Assembly: GCA_037783415.1 (NCBI GenBank)
Contig: JAZGTN010000097.1
Coordinates: forward strand, 3,224,001-3,288,000
Length of the DNA stretch: 64,000 nt
Origin: Leptasterias polaris
Taxonomy: Eukaryota; Echinodermata; Asteroidea; Forcipulatida; Asteriidae
Direction: 5' to 3'
The notes beneath the pieces were generated by a model. That model saw nothing but the letters and a program-made list of their open reading frames with translations. It searched no databases and had not been told where the DNA came from. Numbering within the stretch: the first letter of the stretch is position 1; the number at the start of each line of letters is the position of its first letter. The translations under genes were made by a program, and so were the position numbers. Of this stretch, positions 23,944-36,197 are shown one piece after another.

Positions 23944-25873
23944 CAGAGCAGAGTCCACGTTGTATCACATGAAAAGCAAAAATGTGAAATAGTGTACTGA
24001 TTATTTGACAGTCCCGTGTTCTTAGGCATTGATTTTTTTCAATTAATTAAGCCCCAACTCATATTTTCACGCTGAATTTATAATGCAATTTGTGTTCACA
24101 CGTCCAGTGTCAATGCACCGACGCTGTTACCGCAACGAGTCCTGTGCACAAATTAACGCGGCAAACACAGGCTTAGAATGATTGGAGAGGGCTTTTTCCT
24201 TTTTCCAGGGGTTCTGTCCGAGCAAGCCCCGCACGGCAAGAAATTCAATTAGTCATGTGTCAAAGTATCCTTTGGGGTGACACATGTCCCCAAGATTAAA
24301 CCACAGATGCGTGTTAATTTCTAACTCGTTGGGTGGTGTGCTGGAGCGATTTCAGATATGAATACAATTCCAGTAGTAAAATTAAAATTAATAACACCCC
24401 CCCCCCCAAATAAAATAGAATAAAAATAATAATATTAGGCTAATAACAACTAAGTAAAATATATAAAAATAAAATAAAGAATAAAATAATAACAGTAAAC
24501 ATTTAAAAATAAATAAAATATTGTGATTCATTTTGATGAAAATAAAGACAGTGATACGTCTGTAAATGTGTACATACTATTCAGTTTGTCAATGGATGTG
24601 TCCTATGCCCACACAACGATGATGATTTTTGCCATTCCAGCTCCATGACTGACATAACTTTGTGTGTAATTAAACCTACGTTCGCTACGGTCCCTTTTGC
24701 TCAAAATACCTGGCAGTCAGACAAACATTCCACCACTCATGGGATCTTTGCATCATCGGCGCGCCAAACCGCAATCAGTACACGCAAGCAAACATAAATC
24801 TTGGACATGTACGCGCGTACGTTAGTAAAATTTGACACCTTTCCTGAGATCTTGGTACTGAGCTTCTATTTTTAGCATAGTGTGGAGTGCTATTAAAGTA
24901 TTACACAAAATATTACGCCCAACGCCAAAATCAGGAACTGCTCGGAAATAGTGAAATGGTATAAAAGTGAAAACAACCAAAACTTAAGCCTTGATATCAA
25001 AGTGATGGTCGCCTAAACATTATATAACTTGAGGAATGCTGATGCACTATAGGCCTAAGTAACATGTTATTTGAAAGCTCTTATTCCCATTTATTTGATG
25101 ACAAAAGAAACTAAGTTTTGAGTTTATGGCAGGAAGTGCTTTGGCATGGAGCATCACAAACTACTCTCTCCTTTTTCAATCCAGAAGTTACCAATGTTAC
25201 ACCCGCTATTACATTTAAAACTGATCTGATAAGCTTTCGGTGTCAAATATCGACACAAAGGATGGTAATTTGTGTTGCTTCCCTGAAACACCCAGATATA
25301 TTCCACTGGTAGTTCCGTTCATCAATCCACCGCCATATAAAACAAGATGACTGCCAATTTCTCTGGAGTACAAACTCAAAAAACAAGATTTTCAATTTTG
25401 AAACGGTATATTCACCTTGAGGCAGAGAACAGGCCATTGAGAGTAAATACAACTGGTGTCACTTTATAGGTACAGTGTATGATTTCAATTCAATTGGAAA
25501 CACACCCCACTATTTGGGAAGAAAAACAAACTTCACAGAGAGCTTTTTCACACATTTGATATGCACAAATGGGTATAAATTGGTGTGTAAAATTGTTCGG
25601 AGTTTGCTTTCGGTAAACTGTACACAATGGCAGAAAGAATCCATGTATATGAAATATGCTCCGACCCACTCTCATACATGCTGATGTCAAAGAGCGCTTG
25701 AATATCTGGGAAAGTAATGTAAAAGTATATAAGGGCTGCTCTTATGGACATGGTCTAGAATAAAAGGACATTCTGGCTTAGAAATCACTTATAAATGTAT
25801 GTATTGATGTGTATGGTGTCTGACTCTGAATCTCACCTTGAAATAAATTCTTATAATTTTTTCTTAGTTTCAG
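23944..25873. other. unannotated region
   Basis: A locally CpG-richer patch around 24750-24825 includes the 12-bp palindrome 'gtacgcgcgtac' at 24809-24820. A C11 run lies at 24397-24407. Open frames at 25118-25751 on both strands show no domain. Confidence 0.35.
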
Positions 25874-25940
25874 GAATTTGTTTGAAGAAAACAAAAAATT
25901 GACATTTGATAACAAATCCATCCAAAACTTTTGCGTTAGC
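25874..25940 (+). CDS. weak candidate internal exon
   Basis: A T-rich tract ending 'cttagtttcag' precedes 25874, and 'gttagc|gtaagtac' follows 25940. The 67-bp segment is open in its second frame (NLFEENKKLTFDNKSIQNFC). That frame also stays open past the donor to 26126, so the donor is not needed to explain it. No family is recognised. Confidence 0.2.
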
Positions 25941-26419
25941 GTAAGTACAGACAATCAAAGCAGTGTCAGGTTTTCCTCACATATGAAAATACTACAATCT
26001 CACAGCATTGTCCATCTGCAGAGGAGTGAAGCTTGTCATAAAAAAAAATTGTTGACAACATCTTTAGCTGACATTATGTCTCTACTTGGTGGGTTAGCAA
26101 AACTTGTTGACATAATTGTTCACTAAACAGCTAGCGCAGTAGTGTCGCATTAACCATGTGAAGAGACAATGGCAAGTCGCAATGTAGAATGTCGCAGCCC
26201 CAGTGAACGATTTCCCTTGTATAGCAGAGCATAATGCTACACAAAATGCATCAGTTGCTACTCAAAAATCAGGAGTTGCTACTCAATATTAGCATTCAGT
26301 GTGCACAAAACAAGTTCAGTCTAAATACTTTGCTATGCAAAATAGCTGGATGAAATCGTTCCCTGAGCCCCATGACATTTTAGTCACCACAACCCAGTCT
26401 TGTAAATGGTGCTTTGTAA

Positions 26420-26562
26420 AGTTTTCTGCTGAGCAAAATTTAGCAGGGGACCAGACAGAAACAATGTTCATTACATGGTATTTTGGCTGGTAACATGTAA
26501 TGAGTATTTCTGTGCTAAAACATTTTTTTTTGCTTAACAGCTTTATTCCATTTGGCCCATAG
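26420..26562. mobile_element. 'gggccc' fold-back element, copy 3 (partial)
   Basis: Contains 'ctgctgagcaaaatttagca', 'atggtattttggctggtaac' and the right end 'tgcttaacagctttattccatttggccca'. The left terminus is not recognisable. Confidence 0.45.
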
Positions 26563-27154
26563 AAAGCACCAAAAATTACTTAGCAAAGAAAAAAACATGC
26601 TGGGATCTGTTAGGTTTTGTTTCTCAAATATTTGTTTAAAACAATATTTTTGCCAAACAGTTGTTGAATGAGACAAGATTATTTACATAATGGCTAGAAC
26701 ATTGTTCGTTTGTTTGTTTGTTTTTTTTTATTGTTGCTTAGCCTAGTTTTCGTTTTAAAGAAATTTAATCTTTACCTTAAATATCCCGGCAACTGTAAAT
26801 TATTCACTGTAGGAGTTTTGGGAAAGCCTTTTTTTGTGTCTTTCCTTTTTTCTTCAGGCATAACAAAAATGTTCCACGAGTTAATCCGAAAAAACTTGGT
26901 CATATAACAACTTTAACACCAGTTGTTGTATTAATGCATTCCATAAGTACAAACAGATTGCTAGATCAGCATCTGTTACTATAAAACTTGCTGACCATTA
27001 ATTACCATACACACCAACAGAAACCATCAGTCTTTGCATATCTTGTCTTATCTGTGATGTTTCATCTGACTTTTACTTTCTAATCATAATTTTTTCTGGC
27101 AGTGTGGGTAATCATTCTTAAGACTCATTATAATATGAAGGTGTGTAAAATCAC

Positions 27155-27273
27155 AACCCAGTTTAATGGAGTTGCTTACCACAGAACTCTGCACTTACAG
27201 CATGTAAAGCATGTGATTCTATGGGGAGGTTAGCGCAGAACTCCGCTGTAAGCAGGGCCATGAAATTGAGCCT
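27155..27273. mobile_element. ~119-bp inverted-repeat element
   Basis: The left arm 'cccagtttaatggagttgct', continuing 'taccacagaactctgc', pairs with a right arm ending 'gcagggccatgaaattgagcc'. The ends resemble those of the longer 'gggccc' family, but the body differs, so it may be a related short subfamily. Confidence 0.5.
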
Positions 27274-27369
27274 AGGATGTGACACATTCTTTTTCTGAAA
27301 AGCAGACATTCAATTAAAATATATACATATATAAGTGAGTACCCCAAATTTGTCTAACTTAGACTTAGA

Positions 27370-27733
27370 GGGAGACTACACCTTTGGTAATTACTCCAAA
27401 AATTAATGGCAATAAAAACTGACTTGGTAAGAAGCGCTGCAGCTGTTGAAAATGTATAATATTTTGAGGAACAATTCCCTACTAAGAAATGTGCCTGAAG
27501 AAAGAAGGATTCAACTACATTTTAATCTAAAGAAATGTTTCTGCATGAAACATTTCTCAGATTGTGTATTCAAATTACGGATTTTTCTTCCTGCGTGGAC
27601 ATAGGCCTAACTGCTCCAGATTTTCGCCGATATATCAAAAACGCGACCACCTTTTAATAAAAAATGAAATTTTCACAGGTTAGTTTCATTGTATCTGTCT
27701 ATATTTATATAGGATTAAAACAATCAAACAGTT
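27370..27733 (+). repeat. dispersed repeat family A, copy 3
   Basis: The most complete of three copies (others at 1132-1442 and 21625-21873, both on the minus strand). It runs from 'tttggtaattactcc' through 'aatggcaataaaaactgact', 'gcgctgcagctgttgaaaat', 'catttctcagattgtgtatt' and 'atgaaattttcacaggttag' to 'tataggattaaaacaatc'. Non-coding. Confidence 0.6.
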
Positions 27734-30700
27734 CAAAAAACCAAAAGGTATACTTTGTGTTTAAATAAGCAAAGATTGAAATAATTTACAAACATTTCAG
27801 AATTACCTTTTAAGGGATTTGGCTGTCTCATTGCGACAACAGACCTTGGCATGTTTTCAACTTGACTTTTATTGAAATATAATTTTGAATTGATTGACAA
27901 AACATGACAAATGTAATAAAAAACATGAGCTATATTGGCAATGCATCACTTGTTGGTTAGCTTACACACTAAAACATATGTTCATAGTGGTGAGGGTGGA
28001 AGGGAACTAACAATTTGAATTTACCGAGGCTTTGAACAAAATACAAATTAATGATTTATTTGATCAATAGCTAGACTGGCTCTCTATCAAGCCACACGTT
28101 TTCAGTTTTTGTTTTGTTTTCTCATTTATAAAAGTAAGGGCAAGTCAATATTGGCACATCCCACTCACAATACCACAGACGCTCAACAGTATTACCCCTG
28201 TGGATTTACTCCTTTTCTTTTTAAACATCATTTCATCGTGGTTACATGAGTTGATCGATGTTTCCCATATGTTGAGTTTCTGGCACTCTGTTGGTTACAA
28301 CAGAAAAACCTTCTTTGTTAAGACCCCTCCGGGAAGCAACATAAATACATTGATTAAAGTGGCAATTATATTGCGAGCAGTGCATTTGTTTCTCCTTGTA
28401 GTTCAACCATGTAATGTTAATCCTTGGCTGAATGTCAACCATGTGTCATATATAGTCCAATGTTTGCACAATCTACAACAAATGCTACATTTTTTTCAGA
28501 AACAAAGACTCAAAAGTATAAATCACCTTCCTAAGCTCGCCCTTCTAAGGGAAACATGGAAGTCCAATGGCAACAGTATTTTACACCCAGTATGAGTAAG
28601 GAGAAATCAATGAAAAATATATAGCACAGTGTTCACACATAAAGAGCTCCCACCTGCTGGTTCAGTGTAGGAGGTAGTCATGATTCATTCATACAAGATA
28701 AAGTTCTGATAAAAACTAATCCTTTCAAAAATTTGTTTTCACAAAGAATAAACATCAAAAGTTGCACCCAAAGCCCTTTTGTTATAAGGGACCTTTCTAT
28801 ATTCAAGGGTTTTCACAAGAGGGCGCCATTATTCAATTTGCTCTCTAAAACAAATTTATGAGGTAATAAATTGAAAAAATGTGTTTACTATAAAATCTGA
28901 ACAACAGAGGGCGCCATTTTATATTTATGTAAAATCACTTCAAATTTTTCCAGTAAGGATTCCTTCTCTGAAGGCAAACAAAACTCAAATTTTGATAATC
29001 AATTGTCTCAAAACATTGCATGATTTGTATTCCTTCTATTAAGGAAGTTATTTTAATTTTATTTTATTTATTTAAATTTTAGTTTTTTTTTGTTTTGTTT
29101 TTTTTTGTTGGGAGGAATACTCCCTTTACTTGATTTTGATATGACTAAAGGCGATGTTGTGAAGCAATTTTATGACAAAGCCCTCCCAGACAGTGTGCTT
29201 ATTGTCAAACTCCCATTCGTCCAGCATTCACCAAAAGAAAATCAAATTATTGTATCGCCGTGGTTCGCAACAACTGCCTCATGTTCTGCCCATCGGGGCC
29301 AAACAAATTCAGCCTCACACAGACAACAAACACGGATGAGCCATTTGTAATAAATCAAACATTTCCCTCACATATCTCAAGGCAAACAAGCTCATCTTTT
29401 TCTACCCAGCTCATTCATTCTGGCTTCTGTTCCCCCCCTCCCCCAGAGCAATCTTGCCACTGCACACATTCATTATCGCTTTGTTTCTATCCTCGTTGAC
29501 TGACAAGTACACGACTGATTCCCCTTGTCCCACATCCTCGCCAAGAGTCCAGCTTTGTTTGTCTGCATATATTGACCACGATCTCAAAAACCAATCTACC
29601 ATATTTCGAGTTCCACCCAAATAGACCAGGGGAGTTGACAAACAGAAGAAATACCTGCTTGCCTCTCTCTAGTAATGACTCTTCTTCCTCAAGCCTGAGG
29701 TTTCCCCCGCCCTCCCAAACATCATTCAGCAGTTACTAAGTTTCTCCTGGCATGCCTTCTTATTGACAGAGTCGTGAAGGCAATCTTGGCATCTAGCTAA
29801 ACACTTTGTTTTCACCCAAAACAGGTTATCTTAATTGGCTAGAAATGGTTTAAGGTAATCTGTTGCTGCTATTTGTCAGGAAATTTCACTGTCACAACTC
29901 AGGTAGTTGTGGCCCACTATATTTAGGCAAGATAAATCAAAATGAGATATTCCGTTGCAATTGAGTTCCTCATCTTGATAGCATCTTCAATAGCTGATTA
30001 GTTTGAGGACTGGAAGAGATTGATTCCACAGCATATAGTAGAAAGATAAAGTACGGACAAAATATAACTAATCGTTATTACATTTTAGAACAGACATTAA
30101 AATTATTATCAGATAATCAGAATCATAATGCTCTAGGAGTTTGGTTTAGATATCAGTTGCTACCATTGGCAGTTCAAGGCTTTTGGCAACACAGGGGTCC
30201 AACTTGATAGAAGGACGATGCAACATTTGTTTAACAGTGGCTGAAGTTGTTATGGGGTCTGTACCCCTGGATTTATTCCTCACCCCCTCCCCATACCTCA
30301 TATTTTAAAACTAAAATTATCCTGATGACACTTTCCTTCAGCTTTAGTTTTTTGATGATCTACTTGTCTGCTCCCACATGTGGGATAACTTTGATACCTC
30401 CGTAATCATTAAACCATGTGGGAGATATTACAGAGTCTGACGCGCCATGAATAGCCGCGCTGGCTTCTACGCTGCTACGCTGTCCGGCTGTGCAACTTGA
30501 TCATTTTGGCGGTAGATATCAACAATTATGAGCAGAGAGAAGGAAGGGGTAAAAAAGGGGGCAGTGTGCGGCAAGGTGGGGATTAAGTATGAGGATGATA
30601 TGAGGACAATGCAAATCTCCAGACACAGGAAGAGCACGGAGCCAGACCAGGGTAACCAGACTCATACCGCAGATTATCTAGATTGTACGCTACATTCAGA

Positions 30701-31066
30701 ATGCCATTCCTAATGGCGTTATTAATCAAGCATTACGGCTATCTATGACTGCAGCTCACTGAGGTATGGAGAATGAAACACCACTATCAGTTCCTCAATC
30801 AATGTAATAATCTGGATAAGCCTCTAATTTGTGCCATGACTTCAGAAGTCAATGTCAGTTATATTCTTAAAGGGAAACACTTGTAGTAATAACTTCATAT
30901 GAAAGAAAACAATAACGACCTAACTTCAACTGATGTTGCTCATTCTGCAACTAAATTATCATCAATTTATTATCTTTTATACTCACAATCTGAGCACTAC
31001 AAACCCAAAACAAAATGGCATCGTATCCATTACTTGCTCGATGGAGAATATTAGTATCTTTTAAGT
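27734..31066. other. unannotated region; two CTCF-core-like sites
   Basis: CTCF-core-like motifs lie at 28813-28827 and 28901-28915. The 131-codon plus-strand frame at 28200-28595 is hydrophobic and His/Asn-rich with no domain and no start context of note. It is not called as a gene. A short CpG-richer patch lies near 30438-30492. Confidence 0.35.
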
Positions 31067-31674
31067 TATTTACTTTCATACGTGACACCAAAATGACAAT
31101 TTCAAATTGATCTGAAGCTTGTCAAGTACTTGCTTATTTACTTTCATACGTGACACCAAAATGACAATTTCAAATTGATCTGAAGCTTGTCAAGTACTTG
31201 CTTATTTACTTTCATACGTGACACCAAAATGACAATTTCAAATTGATCTGAAGCTTGTCAAGTACTTGCTTATTTACTTTCATATGTGACACCAAAATGA
31301 CAATTTCAAATTGATCTGAAGCTTGTCAAGTACTTGCTTATTTACTTTCATACGTGACACCAAAATGACAATTTCAAATTGATCTGAAGCTTGTCAAGTA
31401 CTTGCTTATTTACTTTCATACGTGACACCAAAATGACAATTTCAAATTGATCTGAAGCTTGTCAAGTACTTGCTTATTTACTTTCATACGTGACACCAAA
31501 ATGACAATTTCAAATTGATCTGAAGCTTGTCAAGTACTTGCTTATTTACTTTCATACGTGACACCAATGACAATTTCAAATTGATCTGAAGCTTGTCAAG
31601 TACTTGCTTATTTACTTTCATACGTGACACCAATGACAATTTCAAATTGATCTGAAGCTTGTCAAGTACTTGCT
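31067..31674. repeat. 68-bp minisatellite, nine copies
   Basis: Copies start at 31067, 31135, 31203, 31271, 31339, 31407, 31475, 31543 and 31609. The unit begins 'tatttactttcatacgtgac', contains the near-palindrome 'caatttcaaattg' and an 'aagctt', and ends 'tcaagtacttgct'. The first seven units are 68 bp and virtually identical; the fourth has 'catatg' for 'catacg'. The last two share a 2-base loss ('accaatgac') and are 66 bp. Such uniformity implies very recent expansion. There is no coding frame across the array. Confidence 0.97.
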
Positions 31675-32326
31675 TACCATGGAGTTACTTCTCTACTTTT
31701 CACAGCAGTGTCATACTTGTGTATAACTGTGTAACCATTCATTTATTAAAGATATATCAAATCGATTTCTTGAATAAAAAAACAACTGTTCTGATCTTCA
31801 TCCCTAAATAATGAAGCCAAACACTGCCCTCTCAACAGGCCACTCAAGACGGACATGAACCACCTTCCAGTTGACCAAATGACAACAATTGTCTGGACTC
31901 AGGTACTCAAAGGCTCTTCTCCCAAAATATTTAATAAAAACAAATAATTAGAAGAAAAAAAAAAGGAAAAAAAATCCCCTTGCAATGTCACCATCACTAA
32001 AGATCCTTCCCGACAAACAAAAATGTCCCAGCTTACGTGAGTAACCCAAGACCCTGAAACCTTCCTTCCTCCCTCCCTGATTGACAAGATGCCGACCAAT
32101 TGGTCACTCTTCATCTGTTCTCAGCTTATTAAAGTAACAAAAATGCTGGCTGATGGGTTAACACTAACAGTCAATGACAAGTGGTAAGTGATGACATAAG
32201 ATAACATTTACAAAGGTGTAAAGGAAAATAATTTGGTACAAATTGGTTTGAACTGAATCTTTCAGGACTATTTCCGTTTGAGTTTAATCCTCCTACTCAT
32301 GGGTAGTGTATGGTAGCGCAACATTC
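31675..32326. other. unannotated spacer
   Basis: No gene or repeat found. The 71-codon minus-strand frame at 31899-32114 has no domain. Confidence 0.35.
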
Positions 32327-32380
32327 TGTGTAGATGCATTCACCACATAATATCATGTTGCAGGCTTGCATAGTTTATCT
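32327..32380. repeat. left copy of 54-bp direct repeat flanking a transposon
   Basis: Begins 'tgtgtagatgcattcaccac' and ends 'tttatct'. It matches 33347-33400 at 48 of 54 positions by eye. It lies about 45 bp outside the left terminal repeat of the Harbinger-type element. Confidence 0.85.
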
Positions 32381-32424
32381 TTTTTATCATTCAAAACCAC
32401 TGGTATTGAATGGTCAGACAGTAA

Positions 32425-33326
32425 AGCCCTTTTCACACGAGCGCTGACAACCAACGTCCTCGGTTACGGGCGCCAACTGTCTAGCACCTTGGTGGTTTGC
32501 TATTTCACAACAGTGTTTCACACAACAACCGAACCAACGTCCTTTGTTGTCGGCTTGGCTACTGCGAGGTCAAAGGTCATGTGTTACTTCACTGGTATGC
32601 CGCGCGAAACTCTTCAACTGGCTGGCTCTCAGTAGGCAACCAGTGATTTTTCCGCGTTGTATGTTCCACATGGATGTGTAATCTAGCTTGTTTGCGTGCC
32701 ACTCTTTTAGTTTTATATCAAGAATCAAGTTGTCAATTTTTTGCCAAGAAATAATTTTGATTAGTTTGTTACTAAACCATGGATCTTTCTGAAAGTATTT
32801 TTACAAACATATTGACCGTTCAGTCGCAACCCAAAGAACCAAAGAAGACAAAGAAAAGGGCAAAAAAAGTTACTTGGAGTTTCGATGAAACGATCACGAA
32901 AAACTTGACGGAAAACACACGGCTGAACAGTGCCACGACAAGTGGACGTACCTCAAGCGGAGGTACCGGGAAGTCCGCAAGCACAACAGCAGTTCTGGAA
33001 GGGGATGACAGACATTTATGTTTTTCGATGAAATGGATAATGTGTTAGGTATGTACACGGTCGAGGCACATGACGCGTTCTGCGCAGGCGTACTACAACA
33101 GCATAACCAACGTCCTTGGTTGAGTCGTTTCACACGGCCGATCAGTGCGATTATAACGCAGTTGCGATTTTTTGTAGTAGGTCTCGATCGCGGTTATATT
33201 TAGTCAGGATCTTTTGCTATTTCATAACTAGGATAGCTTTCACACGAGTGGGTTTTGCTATTTTTTATCCTGGTTGCGAAAAATTGCAAAATATGTTGGA
33301 TAAAAAGCTCTCGTGTGAAATGGGCT
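32425..33326. mobile_element. PIF/Harbinger-type transposon, degenerate
   Basis: The left end 'agcccttttcacacgagcgct' and the right end (read inward) 'agcccatttcacacgagagct' are 21-bp terminal inverted repeats with two mismatches. Both sides are flanked by TAA (32422-32424 and 33327-33329), matching the 3-bp TWA duplication of the PIF/Harbinger superfamily. At about 0.9 kb it is too short for a full element and has no DDE transposase. It does keep pieces of a Myb/SANT-like open frame, the usual second gene of this superfamily. 'ccaacgtcct' recurs at 32451, 32533 and 33107, and further 'tttcacac' inverted motifs occur inside, suggesting internal rearrangement. Confidence 0.75.
32779..33060 (+). 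pseudogene. broken Myb/SANT-like transposon protein
   Basis: The frame opening at the ATG at 32779 encodes a lysine-rich start and then KKVTWSFDETI, the first tryptophan helix of a Myb/SANT-like domain. The next expected part is in another frame from 32919: TAEQCHDKWTYLK, then RRYREVRKHNSSSGRG. A TGA follows at 33006-33008, and then FFDEMDNVLG. The order W..DET, then KW..LK..Y, then SG.G, then F.D..D..LG is that of the Myb/SANT-like DNA-binding proteins that accompany PIF/Harbinger transposases and of their host relatives. The middle helix is largely missing, there is a frame change and there is an in-frame stop, so the gene is dead. It lies between terminal repeats with a TAA duplication, which supports a transposon origin. 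Confidence 0.7.
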
Positions 33327-33346
33327 TAAGAGGGTTGACTGTGTAT

Positions 33347-33400
33347 TGTGTAGATGCATTCACCACATGCTATCATATTGCAGGCTGGCATGGTTCATCT
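33347..33400. repeat. right copy of 54-bp direct repeat flanking a transposon
   Basis: Same orientation as 32327-32380 and about 89% identical by eye. It begins 18 bp outside the right TAA duplication. The repeats are not part of the element's terminal structure. Confidence 0.85.
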
Positions 33401-35736
33401 ATCATTCTTAAATACCCGGGACAGTTTATCAATTCTGCTTGGTTAAGAGGAAATCATGTGGCCATGTTTAAACGTGCGATATAAAGTGTTTAAACATGAC
33501 CCGAGGACATCGAGTCAAAAGAGGGCGCCATCAGACAATTTCACGGCCAAATTTTAAGTTGGTTGGTCGCATATATTTGGGTTGCTCAAGTTGGAAACTT
33601 GTGTGCGATAGTTTGAAACTTAAGCGTGCAAGTTCTAAACTTAGGCAAGGAGCTACTTAGCGCTCAACATGGTTAGAAACTCAAAGCAGAGCTGAGGCGA
33701 GCTGAGGCTAAACTGTCAAATTGTACAGGTTTCTTGATATTTTTAACGGAAAGATATTTATGAATGGGAATAATGGAATGTTGACTAAGTCTTAAACAGC
33801 CCTTCAAACCATGCATGAATGTGTCTACTTCAAATCTCTCTCTCTCTAAACCTTCCGTTGTCTAGTTGTTTTCCTGTTAAAATTCCTCCTGTATTATTTC
33901 CCCATTTACTTTTAGTTTAAATAAAAATAAGAAACTCCACACAGGGGTTTTTGTGTCAAAATCCCTCTTCTTTCTTTCCCAAATAACATTATTTACCTCA
34001 AATGTTTCTTCAAACATATCTGGCTCAAGCAGAAATCGAACCAAGTACCTCTTGCTCACACATGCCTTTGCCTCTTTGTCATAATCTAGAAACTAAAAGT
34101 TTTTTCAGAATCTCTCTGATGAGTTGTGTTGATTCTGAACGTACAGCATCAGAGTGTAACATTTCTCCTGAAAGTAATACTAGCATATTGATTGAAGAGC
34201 AGAGTTATTACATCGCCAGTTCTTTTCAGAACCAGCACTGCGACTCATGAATGATTACTTGCATGGTGTTATAGCGGATACTATAGCTTCCAGATTGTTT
34301 CTCCCCTACGCCACATTTCAACTTCTTCTCTAAATAATAAGCCAGTTGCTTTAATGTGCCATGTCAGCCGTTAAGTTTCTCTTTCATACAACATATTCTA
34401 CAAGAGTTTGCAAAGGTAAAACGGTTTGTCCTCTTTAAAAAAAAACATATATTTACGTATATGTGTGGTGTAATACATCACTGCATAAAGGGAATTTGAG
34501 AAGCAGTGATAAAGTCCTATCACATTATCCGATATTGCTAAAGGTTCGGTCTTATATCCTCATCAGTGCACAGAGACGCAATCAGAGCGTTCATAACTCT
34601 AACCGATTTACAATATTTCCCCCTATAGTTGGAACCTCATCGTCAGCGGGCAGCTATAATCTTGATGGATATATCGTACAATCATCAACGTAATTATGGG
34701 GCACACTTCCTGGTGATATCTACATGGCTGCTAATTAGGTCACTTTTCCAGTGGTGTCTGCACAATTCTAAACCAAGTTGACATTCACGACCCAATAAAT
34801 AATCATTAGATGAGAGCTTGGTGAGTTATGGAGATTCTTTAATGGGTTCTGTCTCAATACAAGCATTATTCACCCAAATGAAGAATAAGGGGCGGGAGGG
34901 ACAGATCTGAGGTACTTGAGGCCATTACTTGGTCAAACTCTAGAAAAACCTTCTCATCAATGTACTGGGGAGATAAACTCTGAAAAGTCACTTCAAAGGG
35001 ATGGTACACCTAATTAGCCGTATATCATTGGTTTGGGGACAAGCATGTTACAATTATCAGCTTTCAAGAAACACATCACACCTGTGGTAATTTATAACAA
35101 GGAATTGTGCTTGAATTTTTTTTTACAAAACAAAGACCAATGCCTAAATGCTTTGGCACAATTTAAAATGCCACATCCAAATTCCAAATGTCGTTTTTCT
35201 TGAATGTATTGAGAGTATTTCAAGTTATTACTTCTGGCAATTGTACATGTACAACTCTGCAGTTATACTTCAAGCTTCTAAAACACTTACTGCTGCATGA
35301 TCACATTAACCCTCTACTACCACAATCAAATGTTGTACCAAAAGAGACAAAACCACATAAAAAAAGTCTTGTTGAAGGAATATCTTATAATTATTAAGGA
35401 ATATGCCCATTGTGCACAACATTCCAAGATGTCAGCACTAACTTTGTAGTTGAGTTGTGCATTCACTATAATATTAGTACCAAGGACCAGTGATTGTGGT
35501 GGTGAGTTCATTCATTGCTTCCAAATGCTGTGTGGAGACCACTACATGCACTGATGGTTCATATGGTTTCAAACTCACTACCAAACAAAATGACAATGTT
35601 ATAGAAAACTGTAAAAGATATGGACCAGTAAAAAAAACTGATGGACAATTGAAAAGGTCCTGCTGGCCAGACAATGAAAAGATTAAGGGCAAACCCTGCA
35701 GAGCCTTTTTCATAACCTCTTTTAAGTTGAATATAT
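33401..35736. other. unannotated region
   Basis: A CTCF-core-like site lies at 33515-33529. A degraded minus-strand B-box-like 'ggttcgatttc' lies at about 34030-34042 and could be a SINE remnant. Frames at 35474-35810 on both strands overlap each other and show no domain. Confidence 0.35.
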
Positions 35737-36040
35737 ATTTGGTTTGCGGTAACACCATGTGTATATCTACTTGCTAGGTAGATTTTGTTCTTTGAGAATT
35801 TGTCTTGCAATTTATTCTACTGCCGCGGAGTAGATTATTCGGAATTCGGGAGACTGAAAAGAACTGTCCTGCTTATTAACTACTACCTGGGCGGAAGGTA
35901 GGAAATCGGCCGGGACTACTGCTTTAAGTTTACCTTTACAAAAATGAAAATACAAAAAATAGTAAAACATCAGGGCACACCTTCTAGGGTTTAAAACAAA
36001 ATAAGCATCCTCGTCCAAAGGTTTTAATTTTAACAAACTA
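35737..36040 (+). repeat. dispersed repeat family C, copy 1
   Basis: Starts 'ggtttgcggtaacaccatgt' and continues 'atctacttgctaggtaga', 'ctactgccgcggagtag', 'attattcggaattcgggaga' and 'tgggcggaaggtagg'. The opening block recurs at about 47664-47683. The small internal palindromes suggest a structured element. I recall very similar sequence as common in asteriid sea stars, unverified here. The 74-codon minus-strand frame inside it is a by-product of the repeat. Confidence 0.5.
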
Positions 36041-36197
36041 TTTGAAATTGGAATTGTATGTGTAACAAATTGTGGTGGGCTTTCATTTTTTCAAGAATTT
36101 TGAAAAATTAAATTCAAGAAAAAATTTATTTTTCATAGAAAAAGGTCTCAGTTTGAGCTGATTTCCTGTTTTTGATACGAGAGGGACTTGCATAGTT

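Noticed and set aside
26830..27000. Acceptor-like 'ccttttttcttcag' followed by a 41-codon frame
   Set aside because: No donor, no domain, and an overlapping alternative frame; T-rich tracts of this kind are frequent in this DNA.
28200..28595. 131-codon plus-strand frame
   Set aside because: Hydrophobic, no domain and no start context; compatible with a chance frame in 64 kb.
35474..35810. Overlapping 83-95 codon frames on both strands, one cysteine-containing
   Set aside because: Mutual shadows. The 3' part enters dispersed repeat family C, and no secretion signal or cysteine pattern was convincing.
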